From: JAHRVQ01 sp963976815
GTDB taxonomy: Bacteria > Pseudomonadota > Gammaproteobacteria > Pseudomonadales > Azotimanducaceae
DNA: 64,000 nucleotides
NCBI GenBank assembly: GCA_963976815.1
Contig: CAXBLU010000002.1
Coordinates: forward strand, 248,001-312,000
Direction of reading: 5' to 3'
Shown here: positions 45,586 through 54,336 of the stretch, one piece after another
How positions within the stretch are numbered: position 1 is the stretch's first letter
How the letters are laid out: every line of letters starts with the position of its first letter
Notes under the pieces: model-generated
Database searches by the model: none
What the model was told of the DNA's origin: nothing
Seen by the model: only the letters and a program-made list of their open reading frames with translations
Position numbers and translations under genes: made by a program

Positions 45586-47010
45586 TTAAAGCGGCGTTGC
45601 TGGCTCCGGCTTATCAGCCTGGCTTGTAAGCGTACGTACAAGGCGATCCAAAAATATCACACCCTCATGGAACGACCGTTTTAAAATTCTTTCGTCACGA
45701 CCGTGGGCTCTAGATTCCCCTGCATCGCGGAAAATACCAGAGACCCCGTAGACGGGAATACCGGCATTACGGAAGTAAAGCCCGTCGGTTGCGCCGGTAC
45801 TCATGGATGGCAGGACGATGGCCCCTGGCCACATTGATTCTGTGACACCCGTGACTGCGGTCATCACTTCTGCGGTAAGCGGTGAAGGGTCGCTCGGAGT
45901 AGCCGGTTTGATTGGTGTAACCGTTACGTCAGGGTCAGCAATAATCTGCACCAGTGTGTTTTGTACTTCGATTGGAGAATTGCCGGGTAGCACTCTACAG
46001 TTAACTGTTGCACTGGCTCTTTGGGGCAGCGCATTTTCTGCGTGGCCGCCCAGGAGTTGGGTGGCAACACAGGTAGTACGGAGTAGGGCATTAAACGAAG
46101 GGGTTTGCTCAAAATGCTTGATGCTTGCTTGTTCTGGTGGGTCGGCGAGTAGCCCCTCGATTAACTTCACTTCCTCGGGGGTGCTGTTTATGGCCGATGC
46201 GGTGAAGAATGCTCTGGTGATTTCATTAAGTTCAACGGGGAATGTGTGACCTTCAATATTTGTCAGCCCATGGGCCAGTTGGTAGATCGCATTATCAGGG
46301 GTTGGGCGTGAGCTGTGTCCGCCCGGGTTAGTGACTTCTAGTGTAAAGGATTGATATACCTTTTCTGCTGCCTGGATAGCATTAATCTGATGAACACCAT
46401 TTTGGATTATGCCGCCGCCACCCTCGTTGATGACAAAATCACTTTCAACCAGATCTCTGTGGTTAGCCAGGAGATACTGCACACCATTAAAGTCCCCGCC
46501 TTCCTCGTCTGCTGTTAACGCGACAATGATGTCGCGGTCTGGCGAATAGTTTTCGTGCTTCATGCGGATCAGGTTTGCAATATGAATGGCTGCTTCATCT
46601 TTATCGTCCAAAGTGCCACGGCCATAATAGTGGTCACCCTCGATCAGAAATGTAAATGGGTCTTTGGTCCAATCCTCAGGGTTTGCTTCAACAACGTCTA
46701 TATGGGCGAGGAGTAGTATAGGGCCGCGGATTGGGTTTTTGCTTCGATATCGAGCAATTAGGTTGCCCTTTCGATCGCCGTTTCGGATGACCCGAACATC
46801 TTGCTTCGGGAAACCTGCAGCAATCAAACGTTTTGCCATCAAGTCTGCGGCGATACCCGTGTCACCTGTCGAATGGGTCGTGTCGGTTTCAACGAGTTCC
46901 TTGAAGATCTCCAGTGCAAGCCGTTGATGGGCATCCAGGTTTTCCGCTATCGCAACTGTGGTTGTCGAGGCGAACAGCAACGCAGTCAGTCTGAGTAAAA
47001 CAAGTTTCAT
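45586..47010 (-). CDS. exported M20-family metallopeptidase
   Basis: A 474-residue peptidase with a signal peptide of about 22 residues. The metal sites are H103/D105 in LLLAHIDVVEA, D135 in GRGTLDDKD, and E169/E170 in LTADEEGG. The length and the PEDWTKDPFTF motif resemble PM20D1/carboxypeptidase-S-type M20 enzymes, which cleave or make N-acyl amino acids. It should act in the periplasm. It sits 10 bases downstream of the MAPEG gene, suggesting co-transcription. Confidence 0.88.
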   Translation of the reverse strand: MKLVLLRLTALLFASTTTVAIAENLDAHQRLALEIFKELVETDTTHSTGDTGIAADLMAKRLIAAGFPKQDVRVIRNGDRKGNLIARYRSKNPIRGPILLLAHIDVVEANPEDWTKDPFTFLIEGDHYYGRGTLDDKDEAAIHIANLIRMKHENYSPDRDIIVALTADEEGGDFNGVQYLLANHRDLVESDFVINEGGGGIIQNGVHQINAIQAAEKVYQSFTLEVTNPGGHSSRPTPDNAIYQLAHGLTNIEGHTFPVELNEITRAFFTASAINSTPEEVKLIEGLLADPPEQASIKHFEQTPSFNALLRTTCVATQLLGGHAENALPQRASATVNCRVLPGNSPIEVQNTLVQIIADPDVTVTPIKPATPSDPSPLTAEVMTAVTGVTESMWPGAIVLPSMSTGATDGLYFRNAGIPVYGVSGIFRDAGESRAHGRDERILKRSFHEGVIFLDRLVRTLTSQADKPEPATPL

Positions 47011-47019
47011 ATAAGTTGC

Positions 47020-47415
47020 CTATAAGAATCCGTACAAAATGCCACCAAGACTGCCAATGAGCAGTACAACAATGGAGAAGAAACCCATAAGAAATCCAAC
47101 TGTGCGACTACCTGGATCCTTGATGTAAGCCATGTAATAAATAGGTCTACCAATGACAAAAAGCAGGCCAATGGCGGCACCAATGGTTTCGCTAACAAAA
47201 AAGGCAAACAACCACAGGGCGGGAATAAATATGATGAGCTGTTCGATGGTGTTTTGCTGAACGCGAAAATAACGTTCCCATTCCTCGTTGCCTGAAACGG
47301 CAGGCGCTGGGACGTTATATTTTTGTCTGCCCATGCCGACCTTAAAAGCAAAAAACATGAGTTCTAGCAATGCAATCACAGTAATCAGTGCAGGTAGGTC
47401 TATTGATAAGTACAT
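47020..47415 (-). CDS. MAPEG-family membrane protein
   Basis: A 131-residue protein with four transmembrane helices and the MAPEG signature ERYFRVQQNTIEQL after the first. MAPEG proteins are glutathione transferases or peroxidases of lipid or leukotriene-type substrates in eukaryotes, with uncertain bacterial roles. It is the first gene of an operon with the M20 peptidase. It lies downstream of a terminator for the FadB-type gene, so it likely has its own promoter. Confidence 0.9.
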   Translation of the reverse strand: MYLSIDLPALITVIALLELMFFAFKVGMGRQKYNVPAPAVSGNEEWERYFRVQQNTIEQLIIFIPALWLFAFFVSETIGAAIGLLFVIGRPIYYMAYIKDPGSRTVGFLMGFFSIVVLLIGSLGGILYGFL

Positions 47416-47484
47416 CGGTGATCCCCAGGGGTTTGAGTGGGCTTAGCATAACTGATTGGCATCTGAGGGGGGCAAAATTGAAAC

Positions 47485-47523
47485 AAAAAAAGACCTTCCG
47501 AGCATGATCAGGGAAGGTCTTTT
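47485..47523 (-). terminator. Rho-independent terminator of the FadB-type gene
   Basis: A 12-bp stem (47488-47499 with 47512-47523; AGACCTTCC core) closes a 12-base loop. Read on the minus strand it ends in seven T, the classic terminator pattern, about 73 bases after the beta-oxidation gene stop. The plus-strand side also has several T after the stem, so it may work in both directions. Confidence 0.85.
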
Positions 47524-47535
47524 ATTGTACTGCAA

Positions 47536-47555
47536 TTGCTCTGCTAGCAGAGCAA
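47536..47555. repeat. perfect 20-bp palindrome
   Basis: TTGCTCTGCTAGCAGAGCAA is its own reverse complement. It lies between the terminator and the stop of the FadB-type gene and so would be transcribed. A role as an operator for the MAPEG gene or as an mRNA cruciform is possible. Confidence 0.7.
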
Positions 47556-47572
47556 GCTAGACTCGTCTTACT

Positions 47573-47608
47573 TAGGCATCTAGATAGGCATCTAGTTAGG
47601 CATCTAGT
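47573..47608 (-). repeat. triplicated 12-base unit spanning the stop codon
   Basis: Three tandem copies of TAGGCATCTAG(A/T) sit at the 3' end of the FadB-type gene. On the gene strand each copy encodes Leu-Asp-Ala plus a fourth codon: TAA in the first (the real stop), TAT in the second, TAA in the third. Read-through would add only LDAYLDA, with the third copy acting as back-up stop. Confidence 0.8.
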
Positions 47609-49698
47609 GATGCAAAGGTTTTGCCCTCGGCAACGAGTTTTTTCAGTAGCTCAGAAGGTTTCCAGGCTTCGTCTTTGGTTTCTGCATAGAAACGTTCGAT
47701 ATCAGCCAGCACCTTATCTAACCCCTGAGTATCCGCAAACCACATGGGTCCGCCCACATAGGTTGGGAATCCGTAACCATTTACATAAACCGTATCGATG
47801 TCGCTGGCTCGTAGGGCATGACCTTCTTCGAGCAATTTTGCGCCAACGTTCACGAGTGGATAGATACAACGCTTCAGAATTTCTTCGTCGGTGAAGTCTT
47901 TGCTTTCAAAGCCCAGGTCCGTGGCAACCCGCTTAACAATGGCGTCTGCTTCAGCATCGGGACGAGGTGTTCGATCACCCTCGGCATACTGATAATAACC
48001 TTTCATATTCTTCTGGCCGTAACGACCAGCTTCACACAGTTCATCGGGAATTCGGGCAGTGACCTCGTTTGAGCCACCCATCATCTTACGAGCGCGCCAG
48101 CCAAGATCTAGACCAACCATGTCCGCCATAGTGAAAGGACCCATTGCCAAACCGAAGTCAAAAATAACCTTATCAACTTGAGCAGGCGAAGCGCCTTCAA
48201 GAATCATCATGCTTGCTTGACGGGAATAGGCGCCAATCATACGGTTACCAATGAAACCTGGGCAGTTACCTGCAACAACCGAGACCTTGCCCAGTCGCTT
48301 GCCCAGTGCCATGGCTGTGCCGAGTGCAGAAGTAGAAGATTTCTCGCCTCGAACAACTTCAAGCAGTTTCATGACGTTCGCAGGGCTAAAGAAGTGCAAG
48401 CCAACGACGTTTTCAGGTCGTGAAGTTTCTGCAGCAATTGCGTCAACGTCTAGGCCGGAAGTGTTGGTTGCAAGCAACGCGCCTGGCTTCATCACTTTGT
48501 CGAGCTTGGCAAAAATCTCTTTCTTGAGATCAAGGTTCTCATAGACGGCTTCAACCACAACATCAGCATCTCCGAGATCCTCGAAGGCTTCAGTCGGGAT
48601 GATCAGCGCCATACGTTCATCCATCTTAGCCTGGCTTAATCGACCGCGGGAAACTGTGCGAGCGTAGTTGCCTTCAATGACTTTCAGGCCCTTGGCTAGA
48701 TTATCTTTGTCATTGTCGTGCAGACGTACCGGAATACCAGCATTGGCAAAACACATTGCAATACCACCGCCCATGGTGCCGGATCCAATAACAGAGGCTC
48801 TATTGATATCAATGAGCGGTGTTTCTTTGTCGAGCCCTGGGATCTTATTCGCCGCCCGTTCAGCAAAGAATATGTGGATCAACGCTTCACGCTGTGGGTG
48901 CTTCAAGCATTCGCCGAATAAGCGTTGTTCTGCTTTCATGCCTTCGTCAAAAGTTGCTGAGTTAACGGCAGCTTCGACACATTTTAGAATTTGAGCTGGA
49001 GCAAATTGGCCGCGATGGGTCTTTTCAATTTGCTTGGCGGCCTCTTCAAAGACCTTAGTGTTGCCCTTGTCGGCAGCAATCTTGTCAGTTAAATCGCGAA
49101 TCTTTCGAGTTGCACTGCCGGCGGCAACAATCTCTTCTGCGTAGGCAATGCCTGCTTCAACAATATCGCCTTCAGCAACACGATCGACGATGCCAAGCTT
49201 GAGTGCTGCAGGAGCTAAAATTGGATCACCGGAAACAATTGCGGTTACAGCAGCTTGAGCGCCAATTAATCGAGGCAATCTTTGCGTGCCGCCTGCGCCT
49301 GGTAGTAGGCCGAGTTTGACTTCAGGCAGTCCAACGGGAGCCGTTGGGGCTGCAATTCGATAGTCACAGCAAAGCGCAACTTCAAGACCACCGCCAAAGG
49401 CAGTGCCGTTGATTGCAGCAATAATGGGTTTGGTGCTGCCTTCCATTTTATCCAGTGCTTCGCCAAGACCTACGGCTTCAGATGCTGCTCCACCGAACTC
49501 GCCAATATCCGCGCCAGCAATAAATGCCCGGTGCATACCTGTGAGCACAATAGCCTTGATGCTGCTGTCATCTAGCGCTTTTGTGACGCCATCAAAAAGT
49601 CCCTGCCGAACGCCGGAGGACAGTGGATTTACCGGTGGGTTGTCGATACTGAGTAATGCAATTTCACCCCGTTGCTCATAATGTACGGCACCTTTCAT
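47596..49698 (-). CDS. bifunctional enoyl-CoA hydratase/3-hydroxyacyl-CoA dehydrogenase
   Basis: A 700-residue multienzyme. The N-terminal crotonase domain has AGADIGEFGG (oxyanion loop) and GTAFGGGLEVAL. The NAD-binding domain starts with VIGSGTMGGGIAMCFANAG, and the C-terminal 3HCDH domain contains GPFTMADMVGLDLGW. It resembles FadJ or peroxisomal multifunctional enzymes. It carries out hydration and NAD-linked oxidation in beta-oxidation. The ATG follows AAGGAG. No partner thiolase is adjacent; the nearest is at 40964. Confidence 0.93.
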   Translation of the reverse strand: MKGAVHYEQRGEIALLSIDNPPVNPLSSGVRQGLFDGVTKALDDSSIKAIVLTGMHRAFIAGADIGEFGGAASEAVGLGEALDKMEGSTKPIIAAINGTAFGGGLEVALCCDYRIAAPTAPVGLPEVKLGLLPGAGGTQRLPRLIGAQAAVTAIVSGDPILAPAALKLGIVDRVAEGDIVEAGIAYAEEIVAAGSATRKIRDLTDKIAADKGNTKVFEEAAKQIEKTHRGQFAPAQILKCVEAAVNSATFDEGMKAEQRLFGECLKHPQREALIHIFFAERAANKIPGLDKETPLIDINRASVIGSGTMGGGIAMCFANAGIPVRLHDNDKDNLAKGLKVIEGNYARTVSRGRLSQAKMDERMALIIPTEAFEDLGDADVVVEAVYENLDLKKEIFAKLDKVMKPGALLATNTSGLDVDAIAAETSRPENVVGLHFFSPANVMKLLEVVRGEKSSTSALGTAMALGKRLGKVSVVAGNCPGFIGNRMIGAYSRQASMMILEGASPAQVDKVIFDFGLAMGPFTMADMVGLDLGWRARKMMGGSNEVTARIPDELCEAGRYGQKNMKGYYQYAEGDRTPRPDAEADAIVKRVATDLGFESKDFTDEEILKRCIYPLVNVGAKLLEEGHALRASDIDTVYVNGYGFPTYVGGPMWFADTQGLDKVLADIERFYAETKDEAWKPSELLKKLVAEGKTFASLDA

Positions 49699-49866
49699 GG
49701 TCGCTCCTTCCTATCTATAAAGAGTTGAGAGTTATGGTTGACAGATAAACTGTCGGCTTAATATCGGGGAGGGAGTATAGCCTGCCAGTGGCACCATTTA
49801 TTGGCATTTTTCCAGTGAATCCAAGGGTATAAAGTTGAAATTTGGAGCCAGGCACCGGGTGATAGC

Positions 49867-50979
49867 CTAAGGGACTTTTTGTTTTGCCAGGAAGGGGTAG
49901 GGTATTGCCGCTAAAAGCAAGGCAATGGCGAGAAAGCCGAAGACGGCTGAAAACCCAAAATCCCTGAGCAAGAAGCCGGTGATCAACGGGAAGCCTATTA
50001 TGCCCAGACCTGAGATGAGGTTAGCGATGGTCATGCCTCTTCCAGCGAAGGCCTGGGGCAAGGCTGCCCTGATCTCTCGTACCAGCAGCACATTAAAGCT
50101 GCAGGCAGTTGAGATCAGGCAAAGCATTAGGACCGCGCCCGTTGAACGCAGCGGAAAGATGGCCAGGGCGGTCAATGCAATGAATGTCATGATCACCCCG
50201 GCGGAAATGATGGGGGCGGAATTGTGAAATAGTCGCGCTAGCAGCCCATATAGCAGTACTGATCCTATCTGCAACCCGCCAAGCAGCGAGATTGCCCCAC
50301 TTGCAGCAAGTTTATCCAATGAATGGATGTTGATGAGATAGGTGCTTGACCAGGTGGCCACAACCGTCAAGATGATGGGGTAGGCACAAATGAATAGAGG
50401 CAGAAATTTCAAGAAGTGACGGTTAAGCAGCGCTTTGCCAATTGGCAGCGGGTCGGTATGCCGGGGGATGGCTGAGGTATTCTGAAGTCCCACTTTTACG
50501 ATGCCAAGCATCACCGCAAGGACTACTCCACCGGCAAACTCTGCAACCCGCCAACTCGATAGGTCAGCGAGGGCAGTGATAGGGTACCCCGCTAGTAGGG
50601 TGCCAAGTTGCGAGAATGCGTAGACAAATGAAAGGTAAAGGGCCTGTTTAATAGGTGGGATATGTTGAGTTAAATAATACACAGCGCCCATAAATAGTGG
50701 GCTACTACCGATACCAATTAATAGTCTACCGAGAAGATATTGTGGCGCCGTTTGGGCGGAGGCAACCAGCATCACGCCGACAATGGCAACGGGGAGAAAT
50801 CTTGTGATGGATCGAGCAAACCCGAGTCTATCCAGTGAAATACCCACCAACAGTTGTGCACCCATAAGACCAATAAAGAAGGCTGCGCTCGACTGCCCAA
50901 GGAAAAGTGGGGTGGCGCCAAATTCCTGGGCCGCTTGAAGTCCCAGGGTTGCAGGGGTGGTGCGAAAAAAATGGCTCAT
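49867..50979 (-). CDS. MFS transporter (start uncertain)
   Basis: A 370-residue transporter from the first ATG, with about 11 helices and the MFS motif A GISLDRLGFARS after helix 2. The ATG cuts the first helix: in frame upstream lies TSALGTLLILVGLTS, exactly the missing first half of helix 1. No ATG, GTG or TTG occurs in this extension before a stop. An ATC at 51048 sits 6 bases after GGAG and is a possible rare start. Either initiation is unusual or the start has mutated. Substrate unknown. Confidence 0.78.
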   Translation of the reverse strand: MSHFFRTTPATLGLQAAQEFGATPLFLGQSSAAFFIGLMGAQLLVGISLDRLGFARSITRFLPVAIVGVMLVASAQTAPQYLLGRLLIGIGSSPLFMGAVYYLTQHIPPIKQALYLSFVYAFSQLGTLLAGYPITALADLSSWRVAEFAGGVVLAVMLGIVKVGLQNTSAIPRHTDPLPIGKALLNRHFLKFLPLFICAYPIILTVVATWSSTYLINIHSLDKLAASGAISLLGGLQIGSVLLYGLLARLFHNSAPIISAGVIMTFIALTALAIFPLRSTGAVLMLCLISTACSFNVLLVREIRAALPQAFAGRGMTIANLISGLGIIGFPLITGFLLRDFGFSAVFGFLAIALLLAAIPYPFLAKQKVP

Positions 50980-51242
50980 AGAGGTTAGGCCGACCAGTAT
51001 GAGGAGGGTACCTAACGCTGAAGTTGTCTTGTTTTGTTGCTTATTGATGCTTGGCTCCGTTCGCTGGTGCGAACGCTATATCGTTTTACACAAACGAGGC
51101 AACTATCTGAGGCGTAATCGCTTGTGTTACGTACCAGATTTAATCTTTGTGAATGGGGTCTGGTTCAACCCCGGCGGATGAATTTTGTTTGCAAGTAGCC
51201 TGGGATCTACGTTTTATTACCACTCACCAACATAGCGACTGA

Positions 51243-52904
51243 ATGAATATGCTTGATTCAAACTACTCCTTTGATCTTGGGAGCCATCATTTTGAGATCT
51301 CAACGTCATCGGCAGATGCCCAGCTCTGGTTCAACCGAGGTGCTATCTGGCTCTATGGATTTAATCATGAGGAGGCTGTGAAATGTTTTGAGCAGGCGGC
51401 ATTAGCCGATCCAAAATGCTTGATGGCCCAATGGGGTATCGCCTATGCAATTGGGCCTAATTACAACAAGGTCTGGGAAATGTTCCCCTATCGGGAAAAA
51501 CAAAGCTCTTTAGCCATTGCGCAAAAAGCGCTTGCTACGGGCGCTGAGATTGCCGCTGAGCTAGAGCACGACACCAATGAAATGGAGCGCGCAATGCTTA
51601 ATGCGTTGGCACTTCGTTATCCTGAAAACCCCGAAGTTGAAGATTTTAGCCCCTATAGCGAGGCCTATGCTGAAGCGATGCGGGAGGTGTATCAGAAGTA
51701 TCCTGGCAACCTTGATGTGACCAGTATTTTTGTTGAGGCGTTGATGGGGCGCACTCCCTGGGCGCTGTGGGATCTTGTGGCAGGGTGTCCAGCAGAAGGT
51801 GCGTCGACGGTAGAGGCTAGAGAGGCATTAGAGTCTGTTTTCAAAGCGCAACCAACCTCCTGGCAACACCCAGGATTGCTGCATCTGTATATCCATCTTA
51901 TGGAAATGTCGCCAACTCCCGAGGCAGCCCTATCGCAGGGGGATCATCTGGCTAAATTGGTGCCTGCATCTGGGCATCTTTTACATATGGCAACTCATAT
52001 TGATGTGCTTTGTGGTGATTATCAAAACGTCGTGGCGAGAAATCAGCGTGCGGCGCTCGCGGATCAACCGTTCACCGCACTGCGTGGTGCCGACAATTTT
52101 TATACGGTCTATCGAATTCATAACGTTCACTTTGTGGCCTATGGCGCAATGTTTCTGGCGCAAAAAAGTATCGCATTAGACGCGGCGTTAGAACTTCAGG
52201 AACTATTACCCGAACCTATTGTTGCGTTTTTACCCGACTTCTTCGAAGCATTCTGGGGAATGAAAATCCATGTCATGGTTAGGTTTGGTATGTGGGATGA
52301 AATTTTGGAGGAACTGCTGCCGGAAGATGCGGAGCTATTTAGTTTCACCACGGCGCTACTCCGGTACGGTCGAGTTATTGCCCTGGCAAACACCAATCAA
52401 CATGAAGCCGCGGCGGCGGAGTTTGATGCTTTCTTGATGGCAAAAGCGGCGGTGCAAGAGACGCGATTTATGTTTAACAATCCAGCGGCTGATGTACTTG
52501 TGATTGCAGAGCAAATGGCCGCCGGTGAACGACTGTACAAATCCGGTGAAATTGAAACTGGGCTGGAACATTTGCGTGAAGCAGCTAGGTTAAGTGATTC
52601 ACTTCACTACGATGAGCCGTGGGGTTGGATGCAACCACCCAGGCATGCACTTGCGGCGTTGCTAATGGAGCAGGAACAATTTTCTGAGGCCGAAGCGATT
52701 TATCGTGCAGATCTGGGTTTGAATAACACGCTGGTTCGGCCTTGCCAGCATCCAGGAAACGTCTGGTCCCTGCATGGATTGCGAGAATGTTTAACCAGGC
52801 GCGGTGAGACAGTCGAATTGGTTCATATACAGCATCAGCTCGATCAAGTGTTAGCGCGGGCAGAAGTGCCGATTACGGCATCCTGTTATTGCAGAAAATC
52901 CTGA
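51243..52904 (+). CDS. tetratricopeptide-repeat protein
   Basis: A 553-residue, all-helical soluble protein with TPR-like repeats. AQLWFNRGAIWLYGFNHEEA and KCFEQAALADPKCLMAQWG near residues 26-65 form the first TPR, and SEAEAIYRADLGLN near the end is another. No signal peptide, membrane helix or catalytic motif is visible. Two cysteines close the C-terminus (SCYCRKS). A role as a scaffold is likely, but I do not recognise a named family. It converges with the ECF sigma gene. Confidence 0.72.
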   Translation: MNMLDSNYSFDLGSHHFEISTSSADAQLWFNRGAIWLYGFNHEEAVKCFEQAALADPKCLMAQWGIAYAIGPNYNKVWEMFPYREKQSSLAIAQKALATGAEIAAELEHDTNEMERAMLNALALRYPENPEVEDFSPYSEAYAEAMREVYQKYPGNLDVTSIFVEALMGRTPWALWDLVAGCPAEGASTVEAREALESVFKAQPTSWQHPGLLHLYIHLMEMSPTPEAALSQGDHLAKLVPASGHLLHMATHIDVLCGDYQNVVARNQRAALADQPFTALRGADNFYTVYRIHNVHFVAYGAMFLAQKSIALDAALELQELLPEPIVAFLPDFFEAFWGMKIHVMVRFGMWDEILEELLPEDAELFSFTTALLRYGRVIALANTNQHEAAAAEFDAFLMAKAAVQETRFMFNNPAADVLVIAEQMAAGERLYKSGEIETGLEHLREAARLSDSLHYDEPWGWMQPPRHALAALLMEQEQFSEAEAIYRADLGLNNTLVRPCQHPGNVWSLHGLRECLTRRGETVELVHIQHQLDQVLARAEVPITASCYCRKS

Positions 52905-52958
52905 CTCGTGCCTGTGTTCTTTTTGTTTTCTCTGTGCTTTCGCTTTGCCTTCTCGCAG

Positions 52959-53573
52959 CTAGACGCTTAAGGCATCGGAGAAGTCTGAAAACACACATCC
53001 AGACTCAATCAAAGATGCGCCGAGGCGTTTTTTGGCACGACTCAGGATTCTATCAAAGTGTTTGGCATCTAGGTCCAGGGCTTCGCAAATACTCGTTTTG
53101 CATTCATCGTAGTAATAGGTTCGTAATAGAACTTCACGATCTCGAGTAACCGGAAGCCGTTTAATATACTTCTTAACTCGACCGAGTTGCTCATCTCTTG
53201 CCAGCCGGCGATCATGTTCCACTGTTACGCTGTGAGCGTCGTCGAAGGAAGGTTTGAGTTCTTCCTGATTCGCTTTAAGTCGTCGCCATTCCAAAATTGA
53301 ATACTTTGCGGTTTGCCGAACAAATCCACCAAGACTAGCCGGTTTGTTCAAAGAGCTACGACGCAGGTGGATTAACACTTTTAGTAGGGTGTCGTGGGCA
53401 ATATCTTCAGCCCTTGCGAAGTCCGTTGTGTAGCCCGAGAGGTAGCGTACTGTCTGAAGGTGAAATCGTTCATAGAATTCACATTCCATGGCGTTGTCGC
53501 CGGCACCAATTGCATTGACCAATTGCTCTAGTGCGACTTCAGGTCCGAGAGTCGCGGTGGATATATTTTGCAT
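52959..53573 (-). CDS. ECF-type RNA polymerase sigma factor
   Basis: A 204-residue group 4 sigma factor. Region 2 carries FARAEDIAHDTLLKVLIHLR and region 4 the helix-turn-helix KTSICEALDLDAKHFDRILSR. It is the second gene after the T7-lysozyme-like amidase, with a 20-base gap. No anti-sigma gene is adjacent on this side. Control may come from the divergent TolB-N/TPR protein or act at the transcript level; that is inference. Confidence 0.87.
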   Translation of the reverse strand: MQNISTATLGPEVALEQLVNAIGAGDNAMECEFYERFHLQTVRYLSGYTTDFARAEDIAHDTLLKVLIHLRRSSLNKPASLGGFVRQTAKYSILEWRRLKANQEELKPSFDDAHSVTVEHDRRLARDEQLGRVKKYIKRLPVTRDREVLLRTYYYDECKTSICEALDLDAKHFDRILSRAKKRLGASLIESGCVFSDFSDALSV

Positions 53574-53593
53574 GGGCGTTACCTATTTTCTTA

Positions 53594-54238
53594 TTAGTGA
53601 TGTTCATTTCGTTGTTTCAGCAGGTCCTGCACTTCCGGGTGGTAACGGAAGTTCATAAATTCATCCATCGCGTTGGGCAAACGGGTAAGTGCTTGCTCGA
53701 TTGCCAGCATGGCGGCACAAAAAGAGTCCTCCTCAGCTACGATTGATTTAATTGGTGCTCTGTCACCGAGTGCTAACGCAATCCGCTCCCTGAGGTGGTC
53801 GAGATCGACTTTCTGGCCGGGGCAGCTTTTTCGAGTTCTGTATCGCGGCGGGAGATTGTCCTTTTCCAGAATTTGATTGATTTCCCGATGACCAATCACC
53901 TGACTAACGGGCAGGTTGTGCTTGATCAATAACTCTGCCAACAGATTGACCAGTGATTTATATTGAGCCGGTGTAAAATCCTCGCGGTCGCCGTGTCCGG
54001 CACAGCAAATGCCAAGTGAGCAATGATCTATGCCGGCGGTGTGTGAACCAGGACTGTCTGGGTCGACCCCGGACTCGATAGTGCCGTCAGCTTTGTATCT
54101 GTGCCGATCGTTGAGAATGACAAAGTGGTAGCCTAGTCCGCGCCAACCTCTTTGTTTATGCCAGCTATCAATTAGACTGGCATCACAATCGTCGCCATCA
54201 AAGGCAGAGGTATGGACGACGAGGTATCTGATATTCAT
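53594..54238 (-). CDS. N-acetylmuramoyl-L-alanine amidase, T7-lysozyme-like
   Basis: A 214-residue amidase_2/PGRP-fold protein. The zinc ligands are H9, H117 and C139, and the T7-lysozyme catalytic Tyr and Lys map to Y37 and K137 (KSC, as K128-x-C130 in T7). WHKQRGW-GYHF, a GSH block and FTPAQYKSL also match the phage enzyme in order. No signal peptide is visible. A C-terminal tail of about 60 residues is added. The ATG starts two codons inside a TTG alternative. The ECF sigma gene follows in the same operon. Confidence 0.85.
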   Translation of the reverse strand: MNIRYLVVHTSAFDGDDCDASLIDSWHKQRGWRGLGYHFVILNDRHRYKADGTIESGVDPDSPGSHTAGIDHCSLGICCAGHGDREDFTPAQYKSLVNLLAELLIKHNLPVSQVIGHREINQILEKDNLPPRYRTRKSCPGQKVDLDHLRERIALALGDRAPIKSIVAEEDSFCAAMLAIEQALTRLPNAMDEFMNFRYHPEVQDLLKQRNEHH

Positions 54239-54336
54239 TTGCAATCACCGAATACAGGAGCTTTCAGGCCTAGTGGGTAGGTTTGTATGCTGCTACTATT
54301 TGGTTTCTTGCGACAGTTACCATCAAGTCGGTTTAA

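Noticed and set aside
45803..46249. 148-residue plus-strand frame opposite the M20 peptidase
   Set aside because: It is the antisense frame of a well-supported gene; composition is Ser/Val-rich and motif-free.
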